This document shows positions 7,338 to 16,443 of a stretch of 64,000 nt of DNA, piece after piece. Position 1 is the stretch's first letter. The number at the start of each line of letters is the position of its first letter. This DNA comes from Bartonella grahamii ATCC 700132 (GTDB lineage: Bacteria; Pseudomonadota; Alphaproteobacteria; Rhizobiales; Rhizobiaceae), in the NCBI RefSeq assembly GCF_000518085.1, contig NZ_JACX01000007.1:1-64000 (forward strand), written 5' to 3'. A program made the position numbers and the translations under genes. Under the pieces are notes generated by a model. That model did not search any database and was not told the DNA's origin. It was given only the letters and a program-made list of their open reading frames with translations.

Positions 7338-8123
7338 CTACTCATCATCTTGAGAAAGAGGGAGAGAAGCGATTTCTGTATCAAGTGCATCCATAAAATC
7401 GATAATAAAAGCAGCATTCGTTCCCAAATCTCTTGGTAAATAGCGAGAAGCAGAGCGCATATCAACAAAAGTAGTATCCCCTTCATCAGTTAAACGAATG
7501 ATAATGTCTGAAATAAAACCAAGGTAAAAAGTTTTAGCTCTCGTTTCAATATACAATTCATTCTCTTCACCTTTAAACTTTCTTTGAGCCACAACAGGCC
7601 AATCATAGGCTGCTAAAACATTGAGAACAGATTCGCGAATACGATCAGGTGAACCATCATAACGGCGCCCCGACATTTCTGGCCATTGTGACATCTGTAA
7701 TGTTGCTTGTTCAGTCAAAACACTTTTGAGGGGTAAAGCATCGCTGGGACGTATTGTGCGAAAAAAAACCGGTGGTCTTTGTGTATCGGTAGAAATATCG
7801 TAAAGAGCAGGTAAGGTAAACCAAAGTCCAAAAAATAACATCAATGGTGTAGCAGTTATGAGTGAATAAATGATCCCTTTTAAAGCTTTCATTCCCCCTA
7901 GGGCTCCATAGACCCATAAGCTATGAAGTGCTTTTAAAGCAAGAAAAAGAGAAATAATCACACAGCCAGTAGATATTCCGATCAAAATTATGAAGTCGGT
8001 TACGTTAATGACAGAAAAACGTTGTAAAATGACTGAAAATAATAAAATAAAGAATGCTAATCCACCAAATCGAGGGGACCATACTGCTGCTCTTGAAACG
8101 AACCGAATATATCTCTTCTTCAT
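7338..8123 (-). CDS. DUF1499-family membrane protein
   Basis: About 261 residues from the ATG at 8123 (MKKRYIRF). I prefer this start to the one 12 codons upstream (8159) because GAGGGG lies about 10 nt before it. Three hydrophobic segments occupy residues about 12-130; the rest is a soluble domain with the DUF1499 pattern: KFYLGFISDIIIRL-like strand pairs, TFVDMRSASRYLPRDLG and a final helix NAAFIIDFMDALD. DUF1499 proteins are widespread and of unknown function; the fusion to membrane helices is common in rhizobia. The gene stands alone. Confidence 0.75.
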   Translation of the reverse strand: MKKRYIRFVSRAAVWSPRFGGLAFFILLFSVILQRFSVINVTDFIILIGISTGCVIISLFLALKALHSLWVYGALGGMKALKGIIYSLITATPLMLFFGLWFTLPALYDISTDTQRPPVFFRTIRPSDALPLKSVLTEQATLQMSQWPEMSGRRYDGSPDRIRESVLNVLAAYDWPVVAQRKFKGEENELYIETRAKTFYLGFISDIIIRLTDEGDTTFVDMRSASRYLPRDLGTNAAFIIDFMDALDTEIASLPLSQDDE

Positions 8124-8652
8124 GAAGTTTTTTCCCCTCAATTGTAAATTATAAGACAAGTTTTTTTAGAGTGCCTATCTTACAAAAAGCTTCTGCTTAT
8201 AAGAGAAAAATAAAGCACTTATTTTTGAGGTCAAGGATGCGTAATGTCTTATAAGTTTCCAGCGATTATTTTCGTACTTTATTGAAGGTAATCAGTATTT
8301 CTTCTATAGTTTATCATGTCATTGATGCGAATTTTATGGGAATGTTTGTAAATAAAAAGAAATAAACTCAAATAACAAGTTTTACGGTTGTTAGTAGCAT
8401 ATTTATTTAGAATTTTGATTTTTCTCTTCTGATTGCGGGGAGTATTTTCTGTCAGATGATGCGTATCAAATAGGATATGATGATGTGCAATAGAGATTTC
8501 ATACTACTTCAATAAAAAATTTAGGGATCTACAATCAGACAAACCTGAATTCGAATATTCGATTAATAGAAGAAAAAGGTAATCATTTTTATAGGTTTTG
8601 TTTATTTTGTATAGAAAGTAAGGTGTTGTACAAATGAGAGGTTAGTCCGTTT
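8124..8652. other. Gap of about 530 bp, no supported gene
   Basis: AT-rich sequence without a convincing ORF. It contains ACCTGAATTCGAAT at 8543-8556, which is the exact reverse complement of 14 nt within the tRNA-3'-like site at 324-348. The promoter of the DUF1499 gene should lie near 8130-8250. Confidence 0.4.
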
Positions 8653-9192
8653 TTATTCATAAAATATGCGGCAGGTTGCAGATGAAAGGAAAGATTCACT
8701 TTCCTTTTTTGCAAGTGAAGAAGGGGCAAAAATACGTAAAATGACAAAACCTTCATTCAAATTTTTAGCAACCAAAACTGAATTAGCATTTATTTTAGGT
8801 TTTGATTTTTTGAGTTCTATTATTTGTATTGGTTTTCCAATAATAAGATCGAGTGTATTATCAGGGGCTGTTTGGTCATTAAGGCTGTAAAAAATAATTC
8901 CGTTGTGCGTGTAGGCTGCCAGTGACCAAAATTGTCGTGTTTTCAAAGCTTTTAAATGAACAGGTCCATTTTCAAGATTAAATCTGCAGACTTTAAGAAG
9001 AAAGAGTGGATCAGCAGATTGTTGAATAGGATTATCGGGAGTAAAAGCAACAAATTGATAAGGGGCGCCGGATTTTTTAAGTGCTGTCCATATATTATTT
9101 TGTGCCCAAGTGGGGATGAGAAAGAGAACGCAAATATGAACGATAATAGCGCCAATGATTGCAAGAAGTGCGATATAAATGAATCTAGTCAC
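8653..9192 (-). CDS. DUF1254-type membrane-anchored protein
   Basis: A 179-residue protein with one N-terminal membrane anchor (residues about 4-28) and a soluble remainder. Its place directly after a DUF1214-like gene, and its general pattern (FWSLAAYTHNGIIFYSLND, VLRIFAPSS), fit the short DUF1254-type partner proteins seen in rhizobia. It begins with GTG at 9192 and overlaps the upstream DUF1214-type gene by 8 bp, so the two are translated as a unit. Role unknown; the operon begins with a peptidoglycan synthase, which suggests an envelope function. Confidence 0.6.
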   Translation of the reverse strand: MTRFIYIALLAIIGAIIVHICVLFLIPTWAQNNIWTALKKSGAPYQFVAFTPDNPIQQSADPLFLLKVCRFNLENGPVHLKALKTRQFWSLAAYTHNGIIFYSLNDQTAPDNTLDLIIGKPIQIIELKKSKPKINANSVLVAKNLNEGFVILRIFAPSSLAKKESESFLSSATCRIFYE

Positions 9193-9802
9193 AATTTATT
9201 TGTCCTGATGGAATTTGTTCTATTGATGGCATTGTAAGCTTTTGTAATGCCGTTGCAGAGATGATTGAGGTATCGTATAAGGTAAGAATAAGCCCGAATT
9301 CTTTTTGACTAACTGTTGCAAGCCAATTGCCGGCTTGCGGTGTAGGTGAAATATTGATGCGCAATGAGCCATCATGCTTGTAAGTAATAGCGTTCGTGTG
9401 GAGTTCAAAAGGTATTTCTTTGGATGAAGTATAGGGTTTTAGGGATTTGTCAGCTGTATAAAGGGTAAAAAGACGAGTTTCAGGGATGGTTCCTTTGAGC
9501 AAATAATGACAGTGAGGGTGGAGTGGGCGCCCTTGGTTATCTTGCCAAATCTGGAATTGAATACCTTCAGTGCGTCCGAGTGAAACAATGCCTTGTTTAG
9601 CGGTGAGAGCGCGGGTATAGGGATCCATATTGGCGGTTCCCATTTGTGGATAAGCACTCCATTTTCCAATTCTAAAGAGTCCAAAATGATGAAAGGAATT
9701 GAGCACATAATCGACACTCAATTTTCCACATAAAATGGAAAAAGAGAAGATAAAAAAGAAAATGGTGATATTAAAAAACATCAGTGAATATCTTGAATTC
9801 AA
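9185..9802 (-). CDS. DUF1214-type membrane-anchored protein
   Basis: A 205-residue protein with an N-terminal membrane segment (about residues 8-27), then the typical pattern IGKWSAYPQMGTANMDPYTRA with AKQGIVSLGRTEG and a C-terminal LILTLYDTS. This matches DUF1214 proteins, often paired with DUF1254 proteins. The start is a TTG at 9802 that overlaps the stop of the penicillin-binding protein gene by 4 bp. Biochemical role unknown; it presumably acts on the outer face of the inner membrane. Confidence 0.65.
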   Translation of the reverse strand: MNSRYSLMFFNITIFFFIFSFSILCGKLSVDYVLNSFHHFGLFRIGKWSAYPQMGTANMDPYTRALTAKQGIVSLGRTEGIQFQIWQDNQGRPLHPHCHYLLKGTIPETRLFTLYTADKSLKPYTSSKEIPFELHTNAITYKHDGSLRINISPTPQAGNWLATVSQKEFGLILTLYDTSIISATALQKLTMPSIEQIPSGQINCD

Positions 9803-11949
9803 AATGTAGAATCTCCAGTTGTTTTTATCTTCAAAGAAATTGCAGATGGTTTTTTCAGATCTTTGTTAATCAATCGCACAATATTCAATGTTTCAGGAGA
9901 AAGCGTAGAGGGTGTTGGGGGAAAAAATTCAGAATCTACATGGGAGGAAAGTATTGGGGGATGATAAGGAAGAAGAGAATCTTTAACACCATAGAGTTGT
10001 TTGAGCATAATATTTTGGTGTGCAGCAAGCATGATGCGTTGCCATATCATGGCAGGGACTCCACCCCCAAAAGCACGATTCATCGGTGAAAAGTTATCAT
10101 TTCCCATCCATACCGCTCCAGTATAATTGCCTGTAAAGCCAACAAACCAAGCATCACGATAGGATTGTGATGTTCCAGTTTTCCCAGCGACAAGAGTCAT
10201 GGGCAGAGCAGCACGCTTACCAGACCCTCGTGTTGTGACACCCACCATCATTTGGTTCATATAGGCAGCTGATTGTCTGCTGAGAACTCGGTGTAACTTA
10301 TTTCCGTTATGCTCGAAATCCCATACCACATGCCCATCGATTGTTCTGATTTGCATGAACCCATGCCGATTACCGGCTATCCCGCCATTCGCAAAGACAT
10401 TAAAGCCAGTTGCTTGATCCATGGGGGTCATGTTAGAAGTGCCAAGAACCATCGTTTTGTGTGATAAAATATGCGCGTTAATCCCCATATTCTTGATGAG
10501 ATCTATAATGGGTTGGGTATCGCGGTGAAGATATTGATAGGTGAGATACACAGGGACTGTATTAATGGAAAAAGCTAAAGCTGTTGCTAAATCAATTTTC
10601 CCCAAATAACGACCAGAATTATTTTTTGGTGTCCAACCTCCCCAATTAATAGGAGCATCTAAAACGATTGTTGAGGGAGAAAGTCCGTGTTCCAGTGCGG
10701 TTGCGTAAACATAAGGTTTGAATGAAGAACCAGTTTGCCGTCCGCCTTGTGTCGCTCTGTTAAATTGGCTCTTTTTATAATCTAGTCCTCCAACAATTGC
10801 GCATACGGCACCGTTATTATCGAGTATAACAGTGGCAGCTTGTGTTACGCGATATTGTTGACCATATTGATGTAAATGATATGCAATTGATTCTTCTGCT
10901 GCTTTTTGAATATTCGGATCAAGAGTCGTTTGAATAATTAAACTATGGCTTGGAAGTTGATTACGCATTTTTTTGACTTCCTCGAATGCCCAATCAAGAA
11001 AATAATCAGCCTGATTATTTTCTATTTGGGGAAGTGCCCTAGCAGGGTGGCGATGCGCATTGATAATCTGGCTCTTCGTCATAAAGCCACTATTAACAAG
11101 ATTAGAAAGGACTACATTGGCACGTGTTTGAGCTGCAAAGAGATGACTATGAGGAGCATATTTTGTTGGAGCTTTAAAGAGTCCTGCTAACATAGCAGAT
11201 TCACTTAAAGATACATGACGTATGTTTTTTCCGAAATAAAATTTTGCAGCTGCTGCAATACCAAAATTGTTTCCTCCCATATAGGCACGGTCAAGATAAA
11301 GTTGCAAAATCTGTTTTTTGCTAAAATTTGCTTCTAGCCAAAGAGCAAGATAAGCTTCTTTGATTTTACGTGTTATGGTTCTCTCGTTTGTTAAGAATAA
11401 ATTTTTAGCCAATTGTTGTGTGAGAGTTGAGCCACCTTGCACCACACCGTTAGCTTGCATGTTTTGTGAAATTGCCCGTGTAAGTCCTTGAAAATCAATA
11501 CCCCAATGATCAAAAAAACGACGGTCTTCTGTAGCAAGAACCGCTTTAATGACAGTGTCAGGCATTTCTTCAACGGGGACAGAGATTGCCGGCAGTGCAC
11601 CACGGTGCCCAATGGAATTTCCATAGCGATCTAGAAAAAGAATGGAAAAGTTTTTAGGAGAAGACCAATCTGTTTTGGTCAGTTCAAAAACAGAAATGCC
11701 CAAAATAGTGAAAAGAGTAAATCCCATCAACCCTAATGTCAGTATTTCATCGAGAACTTCAACGATAAAACGTTTCCATCCTTGAAGATGAAAATTTTGT
11801 GAGATGATTTTTGCCTTTTTCCAGAAAAAACTGTTAGCAGAACGAATGTGATAAAGCGCTGTATCTAATCGTGCGTCTAATTCAATGAGAGCAGGACTGT
11901 GAAATGGCTTACGGTGTTGCCTTTTCTTTTTTTTAAAAAAATCAAACAT
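9799..11949 (-). CDS. Class A penicillin-binding protein (PBP1A type)
   Basis: This 716-residue bifunctional peptidoglycan synthase polymerises lipid II and cross-links the strands in the periplasm. A cytoplasmic basic stretch and a membrane helix (about residues 70-95) precede the GT51 transglycosylase domain, with ATEDRRFFDHWG (catalytic Glu near 140), QGGSTLTQQLAKNLFL and KEAYLALWLE. The transpeptidase domain shows SSFK (near residue 406), the SxN motif SIN and KTGTSQSYRDAWF. All catalytic motifs are present. It heads an operon with the DUF1214 and DUF1254 genes, with short overlaps. Confidence 0.9.
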   Translation of the reverse strand: MFDFFKKKKRQHRKPFHSPALIELDARLDTALYHIRSANSFFWKKAKIISQNFHLQGWKRFIVEVLDEILTLGLMGFTLFTILGISVFELTKTDWSSPKNFSILFLDRYGNSIGHRGALPAISVPVEEMPDTVIKAVLATEDRRFFDHWGIDFQGLTRAISQNMQANGVVQGGSTLTQQLAKNLFLTNERTITRKIKEAYLALWLEANFSKKQILQLYLDRAYMGGNNFGIAAAAKFYFGKNIRHVSLSESAMLAGLFKAPTKYAPHSHLFAAQTRANVVLSNLVNSGFMTKSQIINAHRHPARALPQIENNQADYFLDWAFEEVKKMRNQLPSHSLIIQTTLDPNIQKAAEESIAYHLHQYGQQYRVTQAATVILDNNGAVCAIVGGLDYKKSQFNRATQGGRQTGSSFKPYVYATALEHGLSPSTIVLDAPINWGGWTPKNNSGRYLGKIDLATALAFSINTVPVYLTYQYLHRDTQPIIDLIKNMGINAHILSHKTMVLGTSNMTPMDQATGFNVFANGGIAGNRHGFMQIRTIDGHVVWDFEHNGNKLHRVLSRQSAAYMNQMMVGVTTRGSGKRAALPMTLVAGKTGTSQSYRDAWFVGFTGNYTGAVWMGNDNFSPMNRAFGGGVPAMIWQRIMLAAHQNIMLKQLYGVKDSLLPYHPPILSSHVDSEFFPPTPSTLSPETLNIVRLINKDLKKPSAISLKIKTTGDSTF

Positions 11950-12297
11950 TTAAAGAGAGCCTATGGCAAAGAAATACAACCAAACAAATCTACAATAATT
12001 ATATGGTGTAGAAGTATTTTTTTGCTATAGTGTTAACAGAGAAAGAGTTTATTTTAGAATTATTCATTTTTCGTAAGATAGTGTATTAAGATTTTATTAT
12101 TTTATCTAATAAACTTTATTATCATTATTAAAAATATTTTATTTTGAGTTTTTTTAAATTTAAAGTAATGTTAATGCATTCTTCTGTAAGATAGAGGATA
12201 AATTATTTCCATTTGTGATTTTTAAATCGACCCAAAAAAGCCATTATTTCTTTTATCCTTTATCAAGGAAGAGAAGAGGTGGGTTAGTGAAATATTT
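11950..12297. other. Divergent intergenic region, about 350 bp
   Basis: This AT-rich gap separates the minus-strand penicillin-binding protein gene from the plus-strand feuPQ cluster and must hold promoters for both. I see no confident -35/-10 pair and no RNA gene. A GAGGTGGG-like sequence lies about 20 nt before the small gene at 12298, a little far for a ribosome binding site. Confidence 0.4.
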
Positions 12298-12534
12298 ATG
12301 ATGAAAAAAAATTTCTTATTCGTAATAATAGCAGCTTTTTTAGGAGCAGATTCTGTTCTAGCTTCTGGGTGTGCTGAAGTAGGTAAGAAGGTTGCTGCGC
12401 AAGAGAGCGGGGTTCTCGTCCGTTCAAACCCAGTTGTTCAGGATGGAAAGGGCATGTGTGCAATTGTGATTGTTGTACCAGCCCGTAATGGGGAAAAGTT
12501 ACGTCGTGTTGAGTTTTTTGTTCCTGCTGATTAG
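12298..12534 (+). CDS. Small secreted PepSY-like protein upstream of feuP
   Basis: A 78-residue protein with a Sec signal peptide (MMKKNFLFVIIAAFLG, cleavage likely after LAS) and a small mature part with two Cys (SGCAEV, KGMCAIVIVV). The pattern DGKGMCAIVIVVPARNGEKLRRVEFFVP resembles the short PepSY-like periplasmic proteins encoded before FeuP/FeuQ-type systems in rhizobia. Its gene ends 21 nt before the feuP ATG. Such a protein could modulate the sensor kinase from the periplasm; that role is inference. Confidence 0.65.
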   Translation: MMKKNFLFVIIAAFLGADSVLASGCAEVGKKVAAQESGVLVRSNPVVQDGKGMCAIVIVVPARNGEKLRRVEFFVPAD

Positions 12535-12555
12535 TCTTTGGCAGATGGTGTTGTG

Positions 12556-13221
12556 ATGCGTATCTTAATCGTTGAAGATGATCGGAATCTTCATCATCAA
12601 TTAGCAGAAGCTGTAAGACGTGCAGGATATGTTTCCGATAGTGCTTTCGATGGTGAAGAGGCTTATTTTTTAGGGAGCACAGAGTCTTACGACGCGGTGA
12701 TACTTGATATAGGTTTACCGTATATTGATGGTATTCGTGTTGTTGAAAAATGGCGTCAAGAAGGGCACTCCATGCCTGTTTTAATGCTAACGGCGCGAGA
12801 CCGTTGGTCTGATAAGGTGCACGGTATTGATGCTGGGGCTGACGATTATGTTGTGAAGCCATTTCATTTGGAGGAAGTGATGGCGCGTTTACGAGCATTA
12901 ATTCGTCGCGCTACGGGACATGCGACAAGTGCATTATGTTGCGGAAATGTTTTGTTGGATACGAAGACGTCCCGTGTTTTTGTGGATGGTCAGTTGATTA
13001 AACTAACATCTTATGAATTCAGACTGCTTTCGTATCTCATGCATCATTGTGACAGGGTCATTTCAAGAACAGAACTTACTGAACATCTTTATGATCAGGA
13101 TTTTGATAAGGACTCGAATACGGTGGAAGTCTTTGTAGGTCGGTTACGGAAAAAGCTTGGAGTGGATTTGATTGAAACTATTCGAGGAATGGGGTATCGC
13201 GTGAGAACGCTAGGTGATTAA
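12556..13221 (+). CDS. feuP: OmpR-family response regulator, FeuP-like
   Basis: A 221-residue regulator starting at ATG 12556 (MRILIVEDD); the longer frame begins six codons earlier without homology. The receiver domain has acidic pocket ED-D and phospho-acceptor Asp51 (ILDIGLP), TARD and KPFH. A winged-helix DNA-binding domain follows (KLTSYEFRLLSYLM, TVEVFVGRLRKKLG, TIRGMGYRV). The sequence LYDQDFDKDSNTVEVFVGRL is typical of rhizobial FeuP, which is tied to iron uptake and periplasmic glucan export control in different rhizobia. Its stop overlaps the kinase start by one base (TAATG). Confidence 0.8.
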   Translation: MRILIVEDDRNLHHQLAEAVRRAGYVSDSAFDGEEAYFLGSTESYDAVILDIGLPYIDGIRVVEKWRQEGHSMPVLMLTARDRWSDKVHGIDAGADDYVVKPFHLEEVMARLRALIRRATGHATSALCCGNVLLDTKTSRVFVDGQLIKLTSYEFRLLSYLMHHCDRVISRTELTEHLYDQDFDKDSNTVEVFVGRLRKKLGVDLIETIRGMGYRVRTLGD

Positions 13222-14639
13222 TGAATACTTTCGAAAAGAATAATTGGTGTAGGAGGTTCTTTTTTGTAATTACTCGATCTCTCAGTTTACGTGTTATGGT
13301 CTTATCAACATTATGGGTTGTTATTTCTCTTTTATCGATTTCTGCAGTAAGTATTTTATTTTATAAACGTTCAACTGAACAAAGCCTAGAGCGTATTCTT
13401 TCTGCTCAACTCTACAGTCTTATTGCAACAGTGACGGTGTCATCGGAAGGTACTTTGAGAGGAGGGGCTGGGATTGATGATATTCGTTATTCTGATCCAA
13501 CAACAGGATGGTATTGGGAAGTTGTTGCGATATCCCATAATTTAAAAGGAAGATTGACATCCCCCTCATTGGGAACAGGCGAGATATTTACACCAAGTGA
13601 TGTTGATATACCTTTTGACAATAAGTTCTTTCGCTCTTATCGGATAAAGGGGAACAATGGTCAAAAGCTACAAGTGATTGAGAGTGATGTTGTTCTTGAT
13701 AATGAAAATCATATTGCACGTTTTCGGCTTGTTGGGAATATCGATGAAGCTCATGCCCAGGTAAAGGAATTTAAGCGAACTTTGCAAATTTTTCTTTGGA
13801 GTTTTGGTATCGGGAGTGTCCTTATTAATATTGCTATTATTTTCTTTAGTTTTCAACCGTTGAAGCTTATTCGACGCGCATTGAATGATATTCGCGAAGG
13901 AAAAGTTCACTATGTGAATACGGATTTAGTAAGCGAAGTAATGCCGCTTGTACAAGAGATGAATGCTCTCATTAATAATAATCAGCGTATTATTGAGCGA
14001 TTTCGCACACAGGTTGGTAATCTTGCGCATTCATTGAAAACGCCTCTATCCGTGATTATGAATGAGACAGATAAGATGCGCGGAGAAAAGGCTTGTTTGT
14101 TGAGAGAGCAAACGCAAATAATGCAAGCTCAAATCAATCATTATCTTCAGCGTGCGCGGATTGCAGCACAATGCGATAGTATTGTCTATCATACGTCTGT
14201 TCGCAGTGTGCTTGAACGTTTAGTGCGGGTTATGAAAAAGCTTAATCCTGAAAAACAAATTCAATTTATTATGGATGTTGATGATATTGTTTTTTCTGGA
14301 GAGAAGGAAGATTTAGAAGAAATTATAGGGAATTTGATTGAAAATGCTACTCAGTGGTCTCGAGCAAAGGTTTTGATCTCTTGTTGTTTAGAAGAAAATG
14401 TTGAAGAAACAGAATATTTTAGTATCTTTGTAGAAGATGATGGACCTGGTTTAACAGAAGACAAAATGGAGGAAGCATTAAAAAGAGGGCGGCGGTTTAA
14501 TGAAAGTAAACTAGGGGCAGGCTTAGGGCTAGCAATTGTTTCAGATATGGTCAGTGAATATGGTGGCAAGCTCTTTTTATCACGTTCTGATTTGGGTGGG
14601 TTGTATGCAAAAGTTTTATTACCTAAGATGGGAGAATAA
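13221..14639 (+). CDS. feuQ: Sensor histidine kinase, FeuQ-like
   Basis: A 472-residue inner membrane kinase. There are two membrane helices (about residues 22-46 and 190-212) flanking a periplasmic sensor region of about 140 residues, then a HAMP-like linker. The H-box reads LAHSLKTPLSVIMNE with the phospho-accepting His. The ATPase part shows N-box GNLIENATQWS, G1 EDDGPGL and G2 GAGLGLAIV. It is the partner of the preceding regulator and translationally coupled to it. PhoQ/FeuQ-type kinases sense envelope or divalent-ion signals; the actual signal here is unknown. Confidence 0.8.
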   Translation: MNTFEKNNWCRRFFFVITRSLSLRVMVLSTLWVVISLLSISAVSILFYKRSTEQSLERILSAQLYSLIATVTVSSEGTLRGGAGIDDIRYSDPTTGWYWEVVAISHNLKGRLTSPSLGTGEIFTPSDVDIPFDNKFFRSYRIKGNNGQKLQVIESDVVLDNENHIARFRLVGNIDEAHAQVKEFKRTLQIFLWSFGIGSVLINIAIIFFSFQPLKLIRRALNDIREGKVHYVNTDLVSEVMPLVQEMNALINNNQRIIERFRTQVGNLAHSLKTPLSVIMNETDKMRGEKACLLREQTQIMQAQINHYLQRARIAAQCDSIVYHTSVRSVLERLVRVMKKLNPEKQIQFIMDVDDIVFSGEKEDLEEIIGNLIENATQWSRAKVLISCCLEENVEETEYFSIFVEDDGPGLTEDKMEEALKRGRRFNESKLGAGLGLAIVSDMVSEYGGKLFLSRSDLGGLYAKVLLPKMGE

Positions 14640-14884
14640 CATATTTTCTCCTTAAGCAAGAAATGTCTATAAAGTTTGTAAAGCAGTATTTTCAATAATA
14701 CATAAAGAGTAGGGAAACATTGTTTTTAGTTTCTTTGTTTAGTTGATATATATAAGAAAAATGGACAATAGATTTTATAATATTTTCCATGAAAAAATGA
14801 ATTTTTATCAATTCACATCACTCTCCTCATGAAGATGGTAAAATGTAAGCGAGTCATTCTCTGTGCGTATTGGAAAAAAATGAT

Positions 14885-15658
14885 ATGCTCTTATTAATTT
14901 TTGCAGCATTTTTTCTGACTTTTCTGGCAAGTATTCTTTTTCTTTCACTACGTTTTGACGATGAGATAAAGAAAGAATGGAAAGTTCAAACCGTTGATGG
15001 TTATAGAAGTCATAAGCATACGACTGAGTTTAACAAGCTTTATATGCATTATAAAAAAAGAAATATTCTTAAGGCTTTAAGTATTTTATTTGTTCTTCTT
15101 ATGACATGGAATATTTATGGTCTGACAGGTAATCCAGAAGTGAAAAGTTATTTTTTTAGCGAATTAATGGATAAGGATCCTAAAACTCTTAGTAAGCAAG
15201 AAAAGCTTATTCGTTTACAAGTGCTTTTTTTCCGTGCACCTCATGATGGCAAGCTAGCAGATGCGTTAGCGGTAGGGTATCTCGAAGAAAGCCTTTTTCA
15301 AGAGGCTGTGAATACTTATTTAGACGCACTTCGTTTGAATGGAGAAACAGCTCCAAGGCTTGTAGGATATGGTTTAGCATTGGTTGGTTATGAAGGGGGA
15401 GTGATAACACAAGAAGCACAAAATGCTTTTCAAAAAGCAGCAGATTTAGCGCCAACAGATTTTTATCCACGTTTATTGTTGGCCGATGCACTGCATCAAG
15501 CAGGAAAAACTGCGCAGGCAGTGCAATTTTTACAAAGCTTTCTTGATACAATGCCTGAAAATTTTTCAGGACAATCACGTGTTAAAAAAATGATGATTCA
15601 GTTACGTGATTTATCGAGTGAGCATACAAAGAAAAGCAATCGTCGCCAATTGAGATGA
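14885..15658 (+). CDS. ccmI: Cytochrome c maturation protein CcmI/CycH, short form
   Basis: About 257 residues from ATG 14885. A TTG five codons upstream is possible, but the ATG is the better start. Two membrane helices (near residues 1-22 and 62-84) flank a basic cytoplasmic loop, as in CcmI. The periplasmic part has TPR-like helices (ALAVGYLEESLFQEAVNTYLDAL, AFQKAADLAPTDFYPRLLLADAL). CcmI presents apocytochrome c to the heme ligation complex. The protein is shorter than many rhizobial CycH proteins (about 370 residues). It precedes ccmE by 292 bp, while ccmE, ccmF and ccmH are tightly packed. Confidence 0.8.
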   Translation: MLLLIFAAFFLTFLASILFLSLRFDDEIKKEWKVQTVDGYRSHKHTTEFNKLYMHYKKRNILKALSILFVLLMTWNIYGLTGNPEVKSYFFSELMDKDPKTLSKQEKLIRLQVLFFRAPHDGKLADALAVGYLEESLFQEAVNTYLDALRLNGETAPRLVGYGLALVGYEGGVITQEAQNAFQKAADLAPTDFYPRLLLADALHQAGKTAQAVQFLQSFLDTMPENFSGQSRVKKMMIQLRDLSSEHTKKSNRRQLR

Positions 15659-15950
15659 TGAAATATAAAGAGAAATGTTGTTTAGAAAGACAAGAGAAGT
15701 AATCTCTTAGAAGTAGGTGCTTGTGAAGAAGATTGAGGAATAGAAATGAAGAATGTAAAGAGCGCGATATAAGTGGTTATAGGTTAAATAAAAATTGGTG
15801 GAAAAACTAAAAAAAGAAAAAAGGTATTGATAAGCTTGTTATCAAAGGTGAGGTATTGGATAAAAAGTTGCACCTATGTAGAAGATGTGCAAAGCTCTTA
15901 AAAAATAAAATATCGATACTTATTATAACATATTTAATTTTTTTCGTAGA

Positions 15951-16436
15951 GTGTCTATGAAAAGCCAATCTTTAAAGAATTCTTCTTCGTTGAAGGTTAT
16001 TTTAGAGCAGCGAAAAAAAAAGCGCTTGCTGATCATATTATTATGTTGTTTGGTTATGACAGTTGCAGTAAGTCTTATAGTGTATGCAATGCGTCATGCG
16101 GTCAGTTTTTTTAGAATGCCCTCTGAAATTACAAGAGAAGATATTTTAACGGGGCGCCCTTTGCGTTTGGGTGGCTTTGTTGAAAAGAAGACTGTTCAAT
16201 ATGTTGGAGAGAGAGGCGTTATTTTTTTTGTAACGGATAACAAAAAACATGAAAAAGTGGTTTTCAACGGTGCCTTACCGGATCTTTTTCGTGAAGGTCA
16301 GGGGGTGATTGTAGAAGGGCATTTCGATAAACAGGGTTTTTTTGTAGGGACGCGTATTTTAGCAAAACATGATGAAACTTATATGCCTAAAGAAACAGCT
16401 GATCGTTTAAAAAAACATTACATTATGGAGAAATAA
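15951..16436 (+). CDS. ccmE: Cytochrome c-type heme chaperone CcmE
   Basis: A 161-residue periplasmic heme carrier that covalently binds heme and passes it to CcmF/H. An N-terminal basic segment and one membrane anchor (residues about 25-46) are followed by the OB-fold domain. The heme-binding motif is HDETY, with His140 (counting from the GTG at 15951) as the covalent ligand and Tyr144. An ATG two codons later (15957) is an alternative start. It is followed after 7 nt by ccmF. About 290 bp of non-coding AT-rich DNA with a small hairpin separates it from ccmI. Confidence 0.92.
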   Translation: MSMKSQSLKNSSSLKVILEQRKKKRLLIILLCCLVMTVAVSLIVYAMRHAVSFFRMPSEITREDILTGRPLRLGGFVEKKTVQYVGERGVIFFVTDNKKHEKVVFNGALPDLFREGQGVIVEGHFDKQGFFVGTRILAKHDETYMPKETADRLKKHYIMEK

Positions 16437-16443
16437 TTCGAGT

